From contig JAJUBI010000006.1 of the NCBI GenBank assembly GCA_022419385.1, positions 3,720,001 through 3,784,000 of the forward strand: DNA of 64,000 bases, given 5' to 3'. Source of the DNA: Paraconiothyrium sp. Pb-2020 (Eukaryota > Ascomycota > Dothideomycetes > Pleosporales > Didymosphaeriaceae). This document shows, piece by piece, positions 23,655-34,040 of the stretch; the first letter of the stretch is position 1, and each line of letters opens with the position of its first letter. The notes under the pieces are model-generated. The model worked only from the letters and a program-made list of their open reading frames with translations. It was not told the origin of the DNA and did no database searches. The translations under genes were made by a program, and so were the position numbers.

Positions 23655-24697
23655 TCACAGCTCAGGTTGATGGGTTTCCTGGCCGCGGAGATCGATAGGT
23701 GCCTCGGTCAGGTCGTCTGATACTGCCACGTCTTCTGCCTCCTCTTCGACATCGGAAGTGATGACAAGATGAGCGGGCGTGGTAGGTGGTGCTGACGCTT
23801 TCTTTGGACGACCCCTACCTCGACCGGATTTAGGAGTGCCCAACGTGGCTTGTCCTGCTCCCGTGTCTTTCTTCGGGCGGCCTCTCTTTGCAGGCGTGAC
23901 CAGAGTTTCCACTTCCTTCGGACGACCTCTTGCGCGTTTTATCGGGTTCGAGCTTGCTGCTGTAGTATCATCCTTCCTTGGCCGTCCTCTGCCGCGGCTA
24001 GGCGTACCAAAAGCAGGTGTAGATGCCTGTGGGACGGCGTCTTTTTTCGGACGACCTCTTGCGCTTCCGGTTGGGTTCGAAGTCGCAGCTATAGTCAATT
24101 CTTTCTTCGGTCGGCCTCTGCGCCGTCCAGGTGGCGCAGAAGTTGGCGCAGACACATTCGAAATGGCGCTTTCGTTGGATTTGGCTGTACTTAGTTTGGA
24201 CGTAGAAGATTTGTGGGCAGCAGTAGTTTCGGTTCCGTCTTTTCTCGGTCGTCCTCTTCCACGTCCTGGGTTTTGGGGCTCTTGGTAGCCGACGTCGAGC
24301 CCTTGGGTCGACCCCGGCCGCGCTTCGTCATATCAGATCCTTTCTGCACCGCCGATGATGCGACCTCGTCTTTCCTGGGTCTTCCTCGGCCCCGTTTGGC
24401 TTCTTGAGGGGGCTCTGGTATTGCGGTATGTGCATATGTTTCCTTTCTAGGGCGGCCGCGTGGACGCTTAGCCGGGGGCACGTCGCTTTCTTCCAATGGC
24501 CGCTTTGCGAAAGCTTCACTGAACGACATTGCGGGTGATGGATCACGAGACTGCTCGTTGCCCATCTGAGAACGAGATGAGCAACACACAAGAGGTGCCA
24601 AAAGAGATGGCTGCGACTTGGTGGACGCGTTCCAAAACGCCATTGCCGTTTTAGCCCAGGTGGCTGGTCCCAGCCACACGTCATAAAGACTCATCAT
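23655..24697 (-). CDS. Protein with about ten AT-hooks, one apparent frame break
   Basis: Probable nuclear protein binding the minor groove of AT-rich DNA. It has about ten AT-hook-type motifs (RPRGRPRKE, RGRGRPRKD, RGRGRPKG, RRRGRPKKE, ARGRPKKD, RARGRPKE, KRGRPKKD and similar), spaced by Ser/Thr/Pro/Ala linkers, with an acidic C-terminus (DVEEEAEDVAVSDD). It is written in two frames: the first runs from 24697 to about 24270, and the second runs on to the stop at 23655 with the hook PGRGRGRPRKD directly at the join. The switch lies at GGG, 24268-24270 (CCC on the coding strand). One extra C would give a continuous frame of 347 residues with the hook spacing kept. No intron signals fit. No catalytic domain is visible, and the start could be one of several N-terminal ATGs. 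Confidence 0.75.
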
Positions 24698-25312
24698 CTA
24701 CTGAATTGTTGTTAGCAAGTGCGATGGATGAATCTGTACGTGCAGATCATCCGGATCAAGAGCATTGCCCTAGTTTGCGTTATGTTTGCAATGGAGGGGC
24801 GATTGCTGCAGCAAGCAGTCCAGGACAACCCAAACCTGCTATAGTGATCACGAAGCCAGTTATTCAAGCTGAATCAATCTCAGCCAGCCTGAGCTTTAAC
24901 AAAGGCTAAGGGGTTTTCATCGCCCGTCGCTATAGGCAAGGAGGGTTGTATGAAGCATTTACCAGCACATCTCAATAAAGAATGTGCATAACCTATCTGT
25001 CTGAGGTTGAAGCCACTTGAACAATATATCACGTGCATAATTAAGTCTTCTTTGGGATACTGTGGAGTTGAACGAGCCACTGTACGTGGTGGGCTTCACG
25101 TTGGTCTCGTGCATTTGATTGTGCCCAGGTGTGGTGTTGAGATGGGTCAAAGATCGGCACTCACAGGGAAAGCACGCTCGCGCCACCAGCCCATGCAACT
25201 AACCCCGCCATACTTGTAGCTGCCCCTCACCTAAACGCGCAGCATCTTCAACGCGCCTTCTCTTCCAAACACTCCCTCCGCCTCCCTAATACAATCTCTT
25301 CAATCCGCGACC
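24698..25312. other. Divergent intergenic spacer, no supported gene
   Basis: Shared upstream region of the AT-hook gene (minus) and the TMA20-like gene (plus). The last 80 bases before 25313 are pyrimidine-rich (CTCCCTCCGCCTCC), as is usual before fungal start codons. Nothing else is recognised. Confidence 0.4.
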
Positions 25313-26031
25313 ATGTTCAAGAAGGAGTATGTGTGCTGGAATATCCCATTCTCTTGGTTCAAATAGCTAACAGACGTAGTATAACCTCCGGCGCGAAGTC
25401 GAAGGTAAAGTCTTCGGTACAGCGCACTATCCGCCAGAAAGTGCTGGACACATATCCTCTCCTTGAACCATATATCGAGGATATCCTGCCCAAGAAAGAG
25501 CAGCTCGACCTCGTCAAACTGTGTGTCTCCCTACACGCCCATTCCTCGTTCCCTGGCCTTCTTCATTCCTGTGATACTTCATTCACTGCATGCGCGTTGC
25601 TAATAAAGATGCTTAGACCAGACCGCGTATCCCTCTACACCCTTCAATCGACCCCGCTCTTCTTTCAACACATGGATGACGCCATTCTGCCACATCTCAC
25701 CATCGTGCACCGTTACCCAAACTGCTTCCCTAGACTACGCATTGACCGCGGTGCCATACGTTTCGTGCTCTCCGGCGCGACCCTTATGGCGCCTGGTCTG
25801 ACCTCTCCGGGTGGCCGCTTGCCCGGCGATCCAAACGATACGGAAGGAAGATACGGCAAGGAGGAATTGGAAGCGGGCACGCCAGTAGTGATAGAGGCCG
25901 AGGGCAAAGAGACAGCGTGCATGGTGGGTGTGCTGAAGGTAGGCACGGCAGAGATGAAGAAGACGAAGAAGGGTCAGGCGTGTGAGGCGGGGCACTATCT
26001 GGGGGATGGACTGTGGACGCTGTCATTATGA
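25313..26031 (+). CDS. TMA20: Tma20/MCT-1 family ribosome-associated PUA protein
   Basis: Homologue of yeast Tma20 and human MCTS1, which with Tma22/DENR recycles 40S subunits and supports reinitiation. Three exons: 25313..25326 (MFKK plus two bases), 25380..25520 and 25617..26031. The 53- and 96-nt introns have donors GTATGT and GTGTGT and end GTAG and TTAG. The product is 189 residues. Family marks in order are MFKK; SGAKSKVKSSVQRTIRQK; the pre-PUA end LPKKEQLDLVKL; and the PUA domain with VHRYPNCFPRLRIDRGAIRFVLSGATLMAPGLTSPGG, which is nearly diagnostic. It ends HYLGDGLWTLSL. The second intron acceptor was chosen because TTAG at 25613-25616 gives KLPDRVSLYTL. An alternative CAG a few bases downstream would change two residues. 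Confidence 0.92.
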
Positions 26032-26416
26032 GGTTCAGGTGTGAGGCGTGCTGGTAATCGCGAGGACCTAGTAGGATAGATACGTGGAGGCTTTAGAGAT
26101 ACCAAAGAAAGACTTAGGAGGTAAAGCATGCGATTTGCAAATACCAAACAGCTGAGAACCTCTTCTGGGCGATATGAAGGGCACGTGCACCGTCCATTTC
26201 CATGGCTTACTGCACGAGAGCCTTAGTGATACTCTGCGGCCATCGTGCGTTGATATTGAGCATAAGTTGTTCGTACAGAGAGAATGTGTGCAAGAGAGTC
26301 TCAGGAAACATCAATTGGTATCATTATTACCGTATATTAACGTGACGGTTTTATCGTTCGACTCTTTCAAAAGCTCCTTCAAATCGAATTCACGGTAACC
26401 TCCCGCAAGCACCGAA
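26032..26416. other. Convergent 3' region, no supported gene
   Basis: TMA20 and SGT2 converge here. I see no open frame with support; it probably holds the two 3' UTRs. Confidence 0.45.
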
Positions 26417-27683
26417 TCATGACGAGCCACCAGCACCTCCGCCGGCACCACCTCGACCAGCGCCACCCATGAAATTCCGTGCCCTGCGTACGTGTATTAG
26501 CGGCTTGACCGGAGAAAGGTACTAAAAAGGTCGGAAGAAAGAGTCGAAATGTCAAGGACTTACAAATTTGCAATATTGGGATCGTTCATCAGGGATGAGA
26601 GGTCGGGCATTCCACCGCCTCCTGCACCGCCTCCTGCACCCCCACCACCAAACTGCTCCGCCATCTGCCTCAGTTGCGGATTGTTCATCATATTGGCCAA
26701 GGCGTTGGGGTCCTGCATCATCTGTTGTATAGCGGGACTTTGCATGGCCTGCTGGATCATCGGGTTGTTCATCAAGCTCGCAAGGCCGCCCATGCCACCT
26801 GCCCCTCCCTCACCTCCACTGAACATGCTCGATAGCGAGGCAAGATCGGGCATACCACCGGCGCCAGCATCGGGTGCACCACGAGATGCTTCCGACTCCA
26901 AAGCGCCGTCGTCGCTACCCTCCTCTTCGTACTTCTTCTTCGCCGTCTCGTACCCACGACGCATAACGTCTGATCCACCGCCCTCGGCTTCCATACCCAA
27001 CTTGTACGCCTCCATGGCGCCTTTTGCGTCACCGAGCGAGAACTTCGCGAAACCAAGTCGTGAGTATGCTTTCGAGTAGTTGTTATCCGCAGCGACGGCC
27101 GCTTCGGCATCCTTCTTTGCGTCGATGTGGTTGCCAGCGCCAGAGTGTGCGGCCGCACGGTTCGATAGGTAGATAGGGTTGCCCTCTACGATGTCAAGAG
27201 CGGCAGTGTAGTGCTTGACAGCAGCTGCATAATCCTTCTTTTTCATAGCCTCATTTCCTAAGCCCTTGAGCCGCTCTGCTTCATCCTTGTTCACACCGCC
27301 TGGTCCAGCCTTCACGTTTTCGGATGACGGCGTTTGAGGTGTCGCGGGTCGTGCTTCCGAAGCCGAAGAGGAACCTTTCGTGGTAGCCGTCGTCTTGCCC
27401 TTCAGTTTCTCGTACACGTTGTATATAGAAAGAAGGTTCTGGTCGCCGAGAGCATCCTTCACCGCATCGTTGTCTGAGAGGTCAACTTTGAAGGCTTCAC
27501 TGATGCAATTGGCGGCCACTTCAAGTTGCTCGGCGTCTTCGGTCGCGACGGAGCCGTCTGTCTGTGACGTCTGCAAGAAGTCGAGGATTGCAAGCGCAAG
27601 ACGCTTCCTTGATTGCACGGATGACGCCTGGATCTTATTAGACAGGAACTGTTCACAACATGGCGGGGCTATGCACTTACCAT
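26417..27683 (-). CDS. SGT2: Small glutamine-rich TPR co-chaperone Sgt2
   Basis: Sgt2/SGTA hands tail-anchored proteins to the Get pathway. Three exons: 27683..27681 (only the ATG), 27627..26564 and 26483..26417, giving 377 residues. The first intron starts GTAAGT right after the start codon and ends CCAG; the last has a GTAAGT donor and GCAG acceptor. The N-terminal homodimer domain begins ASSVQSRKRLALAILDFL. Three TPRs lie around residues 125-235 (DEAERLKGLGNEAMKKKDY, NPIYLSNRAAAHSGAGNH, NYSKAYSRLGFAKFSLGD). The C-terminal part is rich in Gly, Met, Gln and Asn (ALANMMNNPQLRQMAEQF), binds client hydrophobic segments in the family, and ends in a short Gly-rich tail. The large frame also opens upstream inside intron 1, but that does not match the family. 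Confidence 0.92.
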
Positions 27684-27989
27684 AGCGGCAGGTCAAGGCT
27701 GCTGGGATGGGTCAGGAAGTTGAATGGATCTGAAGGTGGTCGCGACGATAGCGGGATTGGTTACGCAGAGAACCGTGCGATGGGGCTGTTGAAGAGCGTC
27801 GGGTGCCACGTGTGGAGGGGTTGCGCTGCGGGTAACCGACGTAGCTACGCGAAGCTTCTCGTAGTTCGCGGGTGGCGGGGCACCTGGGCAAAAGGCAGCG
27901 CACGTGCTCGCTTAGTCACTAAGGCCTCTCCAACATCTCGAGTCCCTAGACCCGGTGCTAGGTTCTTTTTATGTCTCAGTCGTTCTATC
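27684..27989. other. Spacer between SGT2 start and HET-domain gene end
   Basis: About 300 bases, likely the SGT2 promoter overlapping the 3' end of the HET-domain transcript. I see no separate gene. Confidence 0.45.
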
Positions 27990-29918
27990 TCAATCCACTT
28001 CCTCTTGCAAACCTAAAAGGTCGTGGTCGTCAAGATATGGGTCACTAGACTCATCAATCTGCCTTCGAAATCGTTCAGCGGATACCAAAGTCATCCACCA
28101 ACGTAGCTCATCCCATGTTCTCTCGGATCCGACCTCATCAGCATTTCGAACACCCTTGAGCCATGGTAGAAGCACGGCGACAACGAATGTGCTCTCCTCA
28201 AATCTGGTATACCTGCCAAAGAGAGGCCTCCATAAGACTTCTCGCAGAAAAACCACTGCCGCAAGCATTTTCCAGTATCGACGTAGCTCGCGTATTGATT
28301 CTATAACGATATGGTGCGGAAGTGAGCGTGTGAGGCTGTAGTACGTGAGCTGTACGAAGATTGAGTGTTGTGATTTGTTCTTCCAAGGTTGTTCTACGAT
28401 GATGCTCACCGTGATGACCAACATTTCCCCGATGCCCATATCATCGGATCGGATCGCTAACACGCCAATAGCACCTCTGGCAAGGATTGAATTCTTAAAC
28501 GACCTCGGAAGCGAACCAATACTGTACGGGCTCTTGAGATCAACCTTTTTGTCTTTGCGATCAAGATCCAGATCCAGAAGGACGCCCCTCGGGAATCTTG
28601 CATGCTTGTACGTAATCTTTAGCGAGCCCCTGGAGGGGATGAGTAGGACCTCTCTTTGGAATCTCATGAAACCGGAGAAGACACGAAAATTGAAGCCGGC
28701 GTCGATCATCTGCAGATGGACTAACGATAGGCCAAACCGTTCGAAGATAGTGCGTGTCAGAGGTACCGTTTCTGGGAAGAACATGCGTACTATCCGGTAT
28801 CCGTATTTCTGCAACGCTGATTGGTATATATCCGCAGACGGCTGGGTGTTACCGTAGAGTCTTGCGTATCGATTACTACTTATACGGGTGACGAGTATTG
28901 CGGGACGGTTTTCGATCCTCCCATAACCAAGGAGTGCAAAAAACGTATTCGGTAGATCATCGTACGGTATCAATGGGAAGCTGATCTGGATGCCCAAATT
29001 GGTTTGAAACCACGGCACAGGGTCGTCGTCGGTCCAGTCGAGATTCGTGGCCTTCCATGGGAACCGTCGCATCGCATCCATCCTGTTTCTGTAAATTCCA
29101 TAATCAGTGGCTCGTGAACCCTTACTCGCGTATTGCGCGAACAATCGGGGAGTCCACGCAAGAAGGCTGCAGTAAGTCCCACGTGTGACAGCAACATCAT
29201 TCCAAGCAAAGATGCTGTGATCGGTAGATGATTGCATGATATGCTCCTGTAGCCTCGTGAAAGCTTTTGTTCCTTCTCCATACAAAAGAGGCATCGAAAC
29301 CCCGAATATACCAAGCAGACAGTATGCTTGGTCTTCGACGCGCGCAGTAGTACGTTTAGATGCCCACGACATTCGCTCTGCTATCGTATATGATGCTGGA
29401 TTGAATGACTTGAACACGGAGAAAAGGTAGATGCCGCTGCCTTCTTCAAGATAGTGAAACATTTTTAAGTCGGACTTGGTCCCAAGCAACGCCCAAGCTT
29501 TAGAGTAGAAAACGACATTTGCAGGTGCTAAAAGTTCTTGTAGTGTCCACCCTCTTGTGAACCATGCGCTCTTCGCGAAGTCTGACAGTGTGTGGACATC
29601 GTTGAGATATGCATAACATATGTTTGCGCGTTGGTAGTACTTGTACATAGAATTGATGGACGTCGATAGTTCGACGTGGTTTGTTTTATCAATGCAAACG
29701 GTATCGACCCAGAGGTAGACCAAATTATCCCGGAGAGCCTGGTCCCTGGCCAATAAAATCTTCTCGAACCCCTCTTGTACAGAGGCTGTTCCATCTTTCA
29801 TCATCTGGTAAGTCGGTTCATCGCTTGTTTTGACCCATCTGTGTGACAGAATGGCGTACGGTGGAGGGTATTCCGAGAAGTCTTCCAAAGCCAAGGATAT
29901 ACAATTGATGAGCCTCAT
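27990..29918 (-). CDS. HET-domain (heterokaryon incompatibility) protein
   Basis: Single-exon gene of 642 residues. The N-terminus matches the HET domain: YAILSHRW at about 21-28, NLVYLWVDTVCIDK at about 65-78, INSMYKYYQRANICYAYLNDV, and WFTRGWTLQELLAP at about 118-131. The region after it, RTTARVEDQAYCLLGIFGVSMPLLYGEG, is shared with the large HET-E/HET-D-like group. The rest (about 260-642) is not recognised. There is no NACHT P-loop or WD repeat, so this is a stand-alone HET protein. HET domains trigger cell death when incompatible hyphae fuse, and may take part in wider innate immune responses. Most genomes carry dozens, and an allorecognition role for this copy is not shown. Confidence 0.88.
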   Translation of the reverse strand: MRLINCISLALEDFSEYPPPYAILSHRWVKTSDEPTYQMMKDGTASVQEGFEKILLARDQALRDNLVYLWVDTVCIDKTNHVELSTSINSMYKYYQRANICYAYLNDVHTLSDFAKSAWFTRGWTLQELLAPANVVFYSKAWALLGTKSDLKMFHYLEEGSGIYLFSVFKSFNPASYTIAERMSWASKRTTARVEDQAYCLLGIFGVSMPLLYGEGTKAFTRLQEHIMQSSTDHSIFAWNDVAVTRGTYCSLLAWTPRLFAQYASKGSRATDYGIYRNRMDAMRRFPWKATNLDWTDDDPVPWFQTNLGIQISFPLIPYDDLPNTFFALLGYGRIENRPAILVTRISSNRYARLYGNTQPSADIYQSALQKYGYRIVRMFFPETVPLTRTIFERFGLSLVHLQMIDAGFNFRVFSGFMRFQREVLLIPSRGSLKITYKHARFPRGVLLDLDLDRKDKKVDLKSPYSIGSLPRSFKNSILARGAIGVLAIRSDDMGIGEMLVITVSIIVEQPWKNKSQHSIFVQLTYYSLTRSLPHHIVIESIRELRRYWKMLAAVVFLREVLWRPLFGRYTRFEESTFVVAVLLPWLKGVRNADEVGSERTWDELRWWMTLVSAERFRRQIDESSDPYLDDHDLLGLQEEVD

Positions 29919-31568
29919 ATTGGCAAGAGCTTCGCCCGAACACGTTCAAGCACAAGGGCGATGGTAAAAAGAAACAGAACGCAAAAGAAGCAGATTGCGG
30001 ACGGTGAATATGTACAGCTGACATGGAGGATGCAGGCTGAAGCAGGCATCAGCAATCCCGCGACAAGAAGGGTTCCACTTGATAGCACAACATGACCACC
30101 ATTCGGATCCTTCTGATGGCAGATCAAATGGACAGACCATACAAGTTCTGCAAAATGCCTATGTATGCAGGGGGTGCAGGGCGGTGCTGTACGATGTTTG
30201 GCTTGGTGAGTCCCGATTGTACTTTCGTAACGAGCTGCTTCGCTGCCTACCAAGAGATGGTTGCTGTGCCGCAGCGCTTGCTGGGTGCGTAAGCGCTGTG
30301 TGTCCGTCTTCGGATTTTATCCCTGCTTTGACTGCTGAATGCCGAACCATCTTTTTCATTCTTATTAATAATGTGAAACAGCAAATCTTGAACTTTTGGG
30401 AGTGTCGTAAATGTGTCGCTAGACTTGTTGAGCTGTGCGATGAGTCTTAGAACTCTTTTCACTGGAAATCATGATAATGCCGAGTGTGCTTCCATAGCGC
30501 ACACTCACTCCCATGCTCCGAAGCGAAACAAAAAGCTGATAAACGTAATGCCACCTAGTACAGGTCGCTACTTCGAGGACCGCATATGTCTGTTATGCGA
30601 ATTCGCGCGACCATTATTGTCTAAGCCTTCGTAGCATTCAGATGAGGAGCTTGCCGCATATCTTTAAAAAAGGAACCGAGACGTTCTACCATGGAACACT
30701 GATCTAACAAAAATTATGTGCTTGCGCTGTGCTCAGATGTTGAACTGGTAATAGAAGCGCCCAATGGCAATCTCGTAACCACGAATGTACTCTGATCGAC
30801 ATTCTGGATAGAACCATCCCCGTGCGCTCTTCCTGATCTCCGATGCACTTCACTCTACAGGCATCCTGCACGATTCCTTAACCAAAGTCCCTCTGATTGC
30901 CCAGATTGGCGATTCATATGAAGCCTACCGGGCACATCTGGTGGTACTAAGCGAAGCTTGTTCATTCGATTCCCCAGAGTACATTACTGGGTATCTACGC
31001 TCGTGCGAAGCTCAATATTAAACACGTGCATAAGCGCGAACCCTCTCAGTCCTTCCCCATATTGCATACCGATCCAGGCTCTACGCCCTGTGGATTTAGC
31101 TCGACGAAATCTTATACGCATGCGCCAGCAATTGCACCTCCTGCTTGCAGTGTCTAGCGGAGGAATTCCTCATTTGAAGAAGGTGCCCATTTATCCGGAG
31201 CAAGGCATGAACGCCGTGAGCCAGCACCCCGGAAGCGTCCACGTATAACCAATAACTTCATCCCGCTTACGGCTGTCGTCAGCGCTGGAACTATGACCCC
31301 GATAGCTCGGCACGTACACAAACACATGTTTACTGCAGCCCTGGCTGGGATGTATACTTGCAACACACTGCTATTGGCCCTGTGTCTGCTTACTGTAGGA
31401 CGAATCTTCAAGCTCCAGTACTAGATGCTTGGCCCATGTAAGGAACGGCTTCGATAATCAATACTAAATTGCATGGGTGCAGGATGCGAATGTTAAATAG
31501 CGCTCGTACGGGCGACTTGTGGGGAGATCATTGTCTTTGGCCCTGAGAATTGCGACCTCTGAGTCAAG
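29919..31568. other. Intergenic, no supported gene
   Basis: Divergent spacer of 1.65 kb between the HET gene and the FAD oxidase gene. A frame at 29915-30253 minus has one hydrophobic stretch (FFCVLFLFTIALVL) immediately upstream of the HET start, but no start context or partner exons. Frames on the other strand overlap it. Confidence 0.4.
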
Positions 31569-33495
31569 ATGGCTCGGTTTTTTTTCGTCGCACTTCTTAC
31601 TGCTGTCAATTGCGCCGCCACGGCAAAATGGATGGGCGAGGTCAAGGAGGTGGATGGGGCTACGTACCAGTGCAAGTGCTACTCGGACAGCTCGTGCTGG
31701 CCGACTAATGCGGATTGGAACGTGCTGAACAACACTGTTGGCGGTGCTTTGCAGATTGCCATCCCACCGGGTGCGCCTTGCCATAAGATGTTCGAGAACT
31801 CAACAGCCAGCGTGTACAGCGAGGCGGCGTGTGCTGAGGTCCAGGCGAATTGGATCAATGAGCAGTGGCTGTGAGTAAAGAGCTATGCCTGCAAGGATTG
31901 TGACTAAGAGACTCAGAACCGACCACCCGATTGCGAACCTGTGGCCACTGTCTACCAACAACACCTGCCTACCGAGCGATGACCCAAATACTCCGTGCAC
32001 CAGGGGATTCTACGGTAGATACGTTATCTTGGCGAAGACGAAAGAGCAGATCAAGGCTGGTATCGACTTTGCACGGGAACGAAACCTGCGTCTCATCATT
32101 CGCAACACGGTACGAAGATTGACTTCCAGCATCTGACAGAAAGAGCTGACATTTGACAGGGCCACGATTTCATGGGGCGCTCAACAGGATTTGGATCGCT
32201 GATCATCAACACTCACAGTTTCAAGGATGTCAAGTTCCTCAAGGCGTATAGCGGACCTGGAAATTGGACTGGTAGCGCAGCAATCGTAGGTGCCGGAGTA
32301 CAAGGGCGTGAGCTGTTCCGACAAGCGTTTGCTCAAAAGCCACCGGTTGTCATTGTTGGTGGGGAATGCCCGGTAAGCAAATCTTGGGCTGATCTGAGGT
32401 CAACTGCTAATACTAAGAAAGACTGTCGGATGGGGAGGAGGATATATTCAAGGCGGTGGCCATGGTCCACTGACCTCCATATACGGCATGGGTGCTGATA
32501 ATGTTTTATCATTCGACGCCATAACCGTGGATGGAAAATACGTTACCGCCAACGCAGAGGAGAACGCCGATCTCTACTGGGCCCTGAAGGGAGGCGGTCC
32601 ATCCACATTTGCAGTCGTTGTATCGATTACAGTCAAGACCTTCCCCGAGGTGCCAACCGCCGGTACAATCATCAACATCAACAGCACGCATACCAACGAT
32701 TCGGCTGTCTTCAACAAAGGATTCCACATCTTCCACAACTTGGCGAACCATTACGTGGATAACGGCATGTTCGTTTACTTCGAGTTGGGACCTGGACCGG
32801 GAAGATTGCATATCGCTCCTCTAGTTGGCCCTAAAATGGATGAGAAAAAGCTTAACGAGGTACTGAAGCCTCTGTTCGATCAGCTGGACGCAGCCAAAAT
32901 TCCCCATGACAGGCACACCAGAGCCTTCCCCACATTCTTTGAGTTCTACATTGACATGTTCGAAGATGAACAGCCAAATCAGAATTCCATCGTCGGCGGA
33001 CGTCTGTTCACCCGGAAAGACCTCGAAGATGGTGCTGACAAGGTAGCTGACGCCATCATCTTTGCTAGCAGCAACCCCACGCCGAGCAACATCGGCTTCT
33101 CGGTTGGCCACATCGTCGACCCTGGCCACGGCGTGCCGTACGCGGACAACGCCATCAACAACAAGTGGCGCAACTCTAGCAGTTTCGTCATCACAAACGT
33201 GATCGCGAGTGGCTTAGAGTCGTGGGAGGAGAAGAAGCATCTCGAGGATGTGCAGACTAACATCGTTGGGAAACGGCTTAGGGAAGCTGGTCCTGATGGT
33301 GCGACATATGTGAACGAAGGCGATTTGAACGAGCCGAACTGGCAGCAATCGTACTGGGGCGACAAGTATCCTAGGTTGTTGGAGATACGGAACAGGTGGG
33401 ATCCGAATGGAGTGTTGTATACCAAGACGACGCCTGGTACTGAGGATTGGGAAGTACTCGACTACGGAACAAAGCTCTGCAAGAAGGTTTCATGA
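31569..33495 (+). CDS. Secreted BBE-type FAD-linked oxidase with bicovalent flavin motifs
   Basis: Berberine-bridge-like oxidoreductase, closest by eye to fungal isoamyl-alcohol-oxidase-type proteins. Exons are 31569..31870, 31917..32109, 32160..32372 and 32422..33495, with introns of about 46-50 nt, giving 593 residues. The signal peptide is MARFFFVALLTAVNCAATA. The PCMH FAD-binding domain contains IIRNTGHDFMGRSTGFGSL, with His167, the usual 8-alpha-histidyl flavin site. It also contains GECP/TVGWGGGYIQGGGHGPL, with Cys235, the usual 6-S-cysteinyl site. The third intron falls between Pro236 and Thr237. The C-terminal BBE motif NEGDLNEPNWQQSYWG and NRWDPNGVLYTKTTPG are present. Such enzymes oxidise alcohols, sugars or secondary metabolites outside the cell or in the secretory pathway. 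Substrate unknown; no cluster partners adjoin. Confidence 0.92.
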
Positions 33496-34040
33496 GCATA
33501 TTTAGTATGAGCGGACTGCAACCCTCTCATCTTATTGTATGTGGAGTAGCTATAAATTTGCACCTCGACTTCCTTTCAAAAGTCGTGTGAGTGGTACATA
33601 AGTGAGAGGCGATAAGCCAGGGTGAGCAGAGTAATAATCTTCGTGCGCAGACGTGGAGGTGAGGTGATGTTGACAAGGATGGTTGAGCGATGACGCCGGA
33701 AGATCAAATCTAGACTAGCGGTCATATCACAAGCTCAAGGAACACCGACTTGCACTTCGCAACAGCATCGCGCCGGCTCCAGCTCACGTATCACCAGCTA
33801 TTGCACTACTCTCGCTACAGAACTCGGTTCGCGAATCCTTTGTAGTCACAGGTCATCCGTTCTCGGCTCCACCATTTGTTCCCCGGCCCGCCTCCGCATC
33901 ATCCAGACCCCGGCACCTTACAGGCACCCGTTTGCGACACTCCCGCGGTGTTCACCACTATTAGCGTGCCCTATCCACGCTGCGAGGACCCATGGTCCCC
34001 GTTCGATGAAAGCGTTACGAGTCCCCTCTCTATCGATTGA
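33496..34040. other. Intergenic, no supported gene
   Basis: 3' region of the oxidase gene and promoter of the VPS9-domain gene. Pyrimidine-rich patches lie at 33880-34040 close to the start codon. Nothing else is recognised. Confidence 0.45.

Noticed and set aside
29915..30253. Frame with a hydrophobic segment just upstream of the HET gene
   Set aside because: There is no start context, no second exon and no homology recognised. It is probably leader or spacer sequence.
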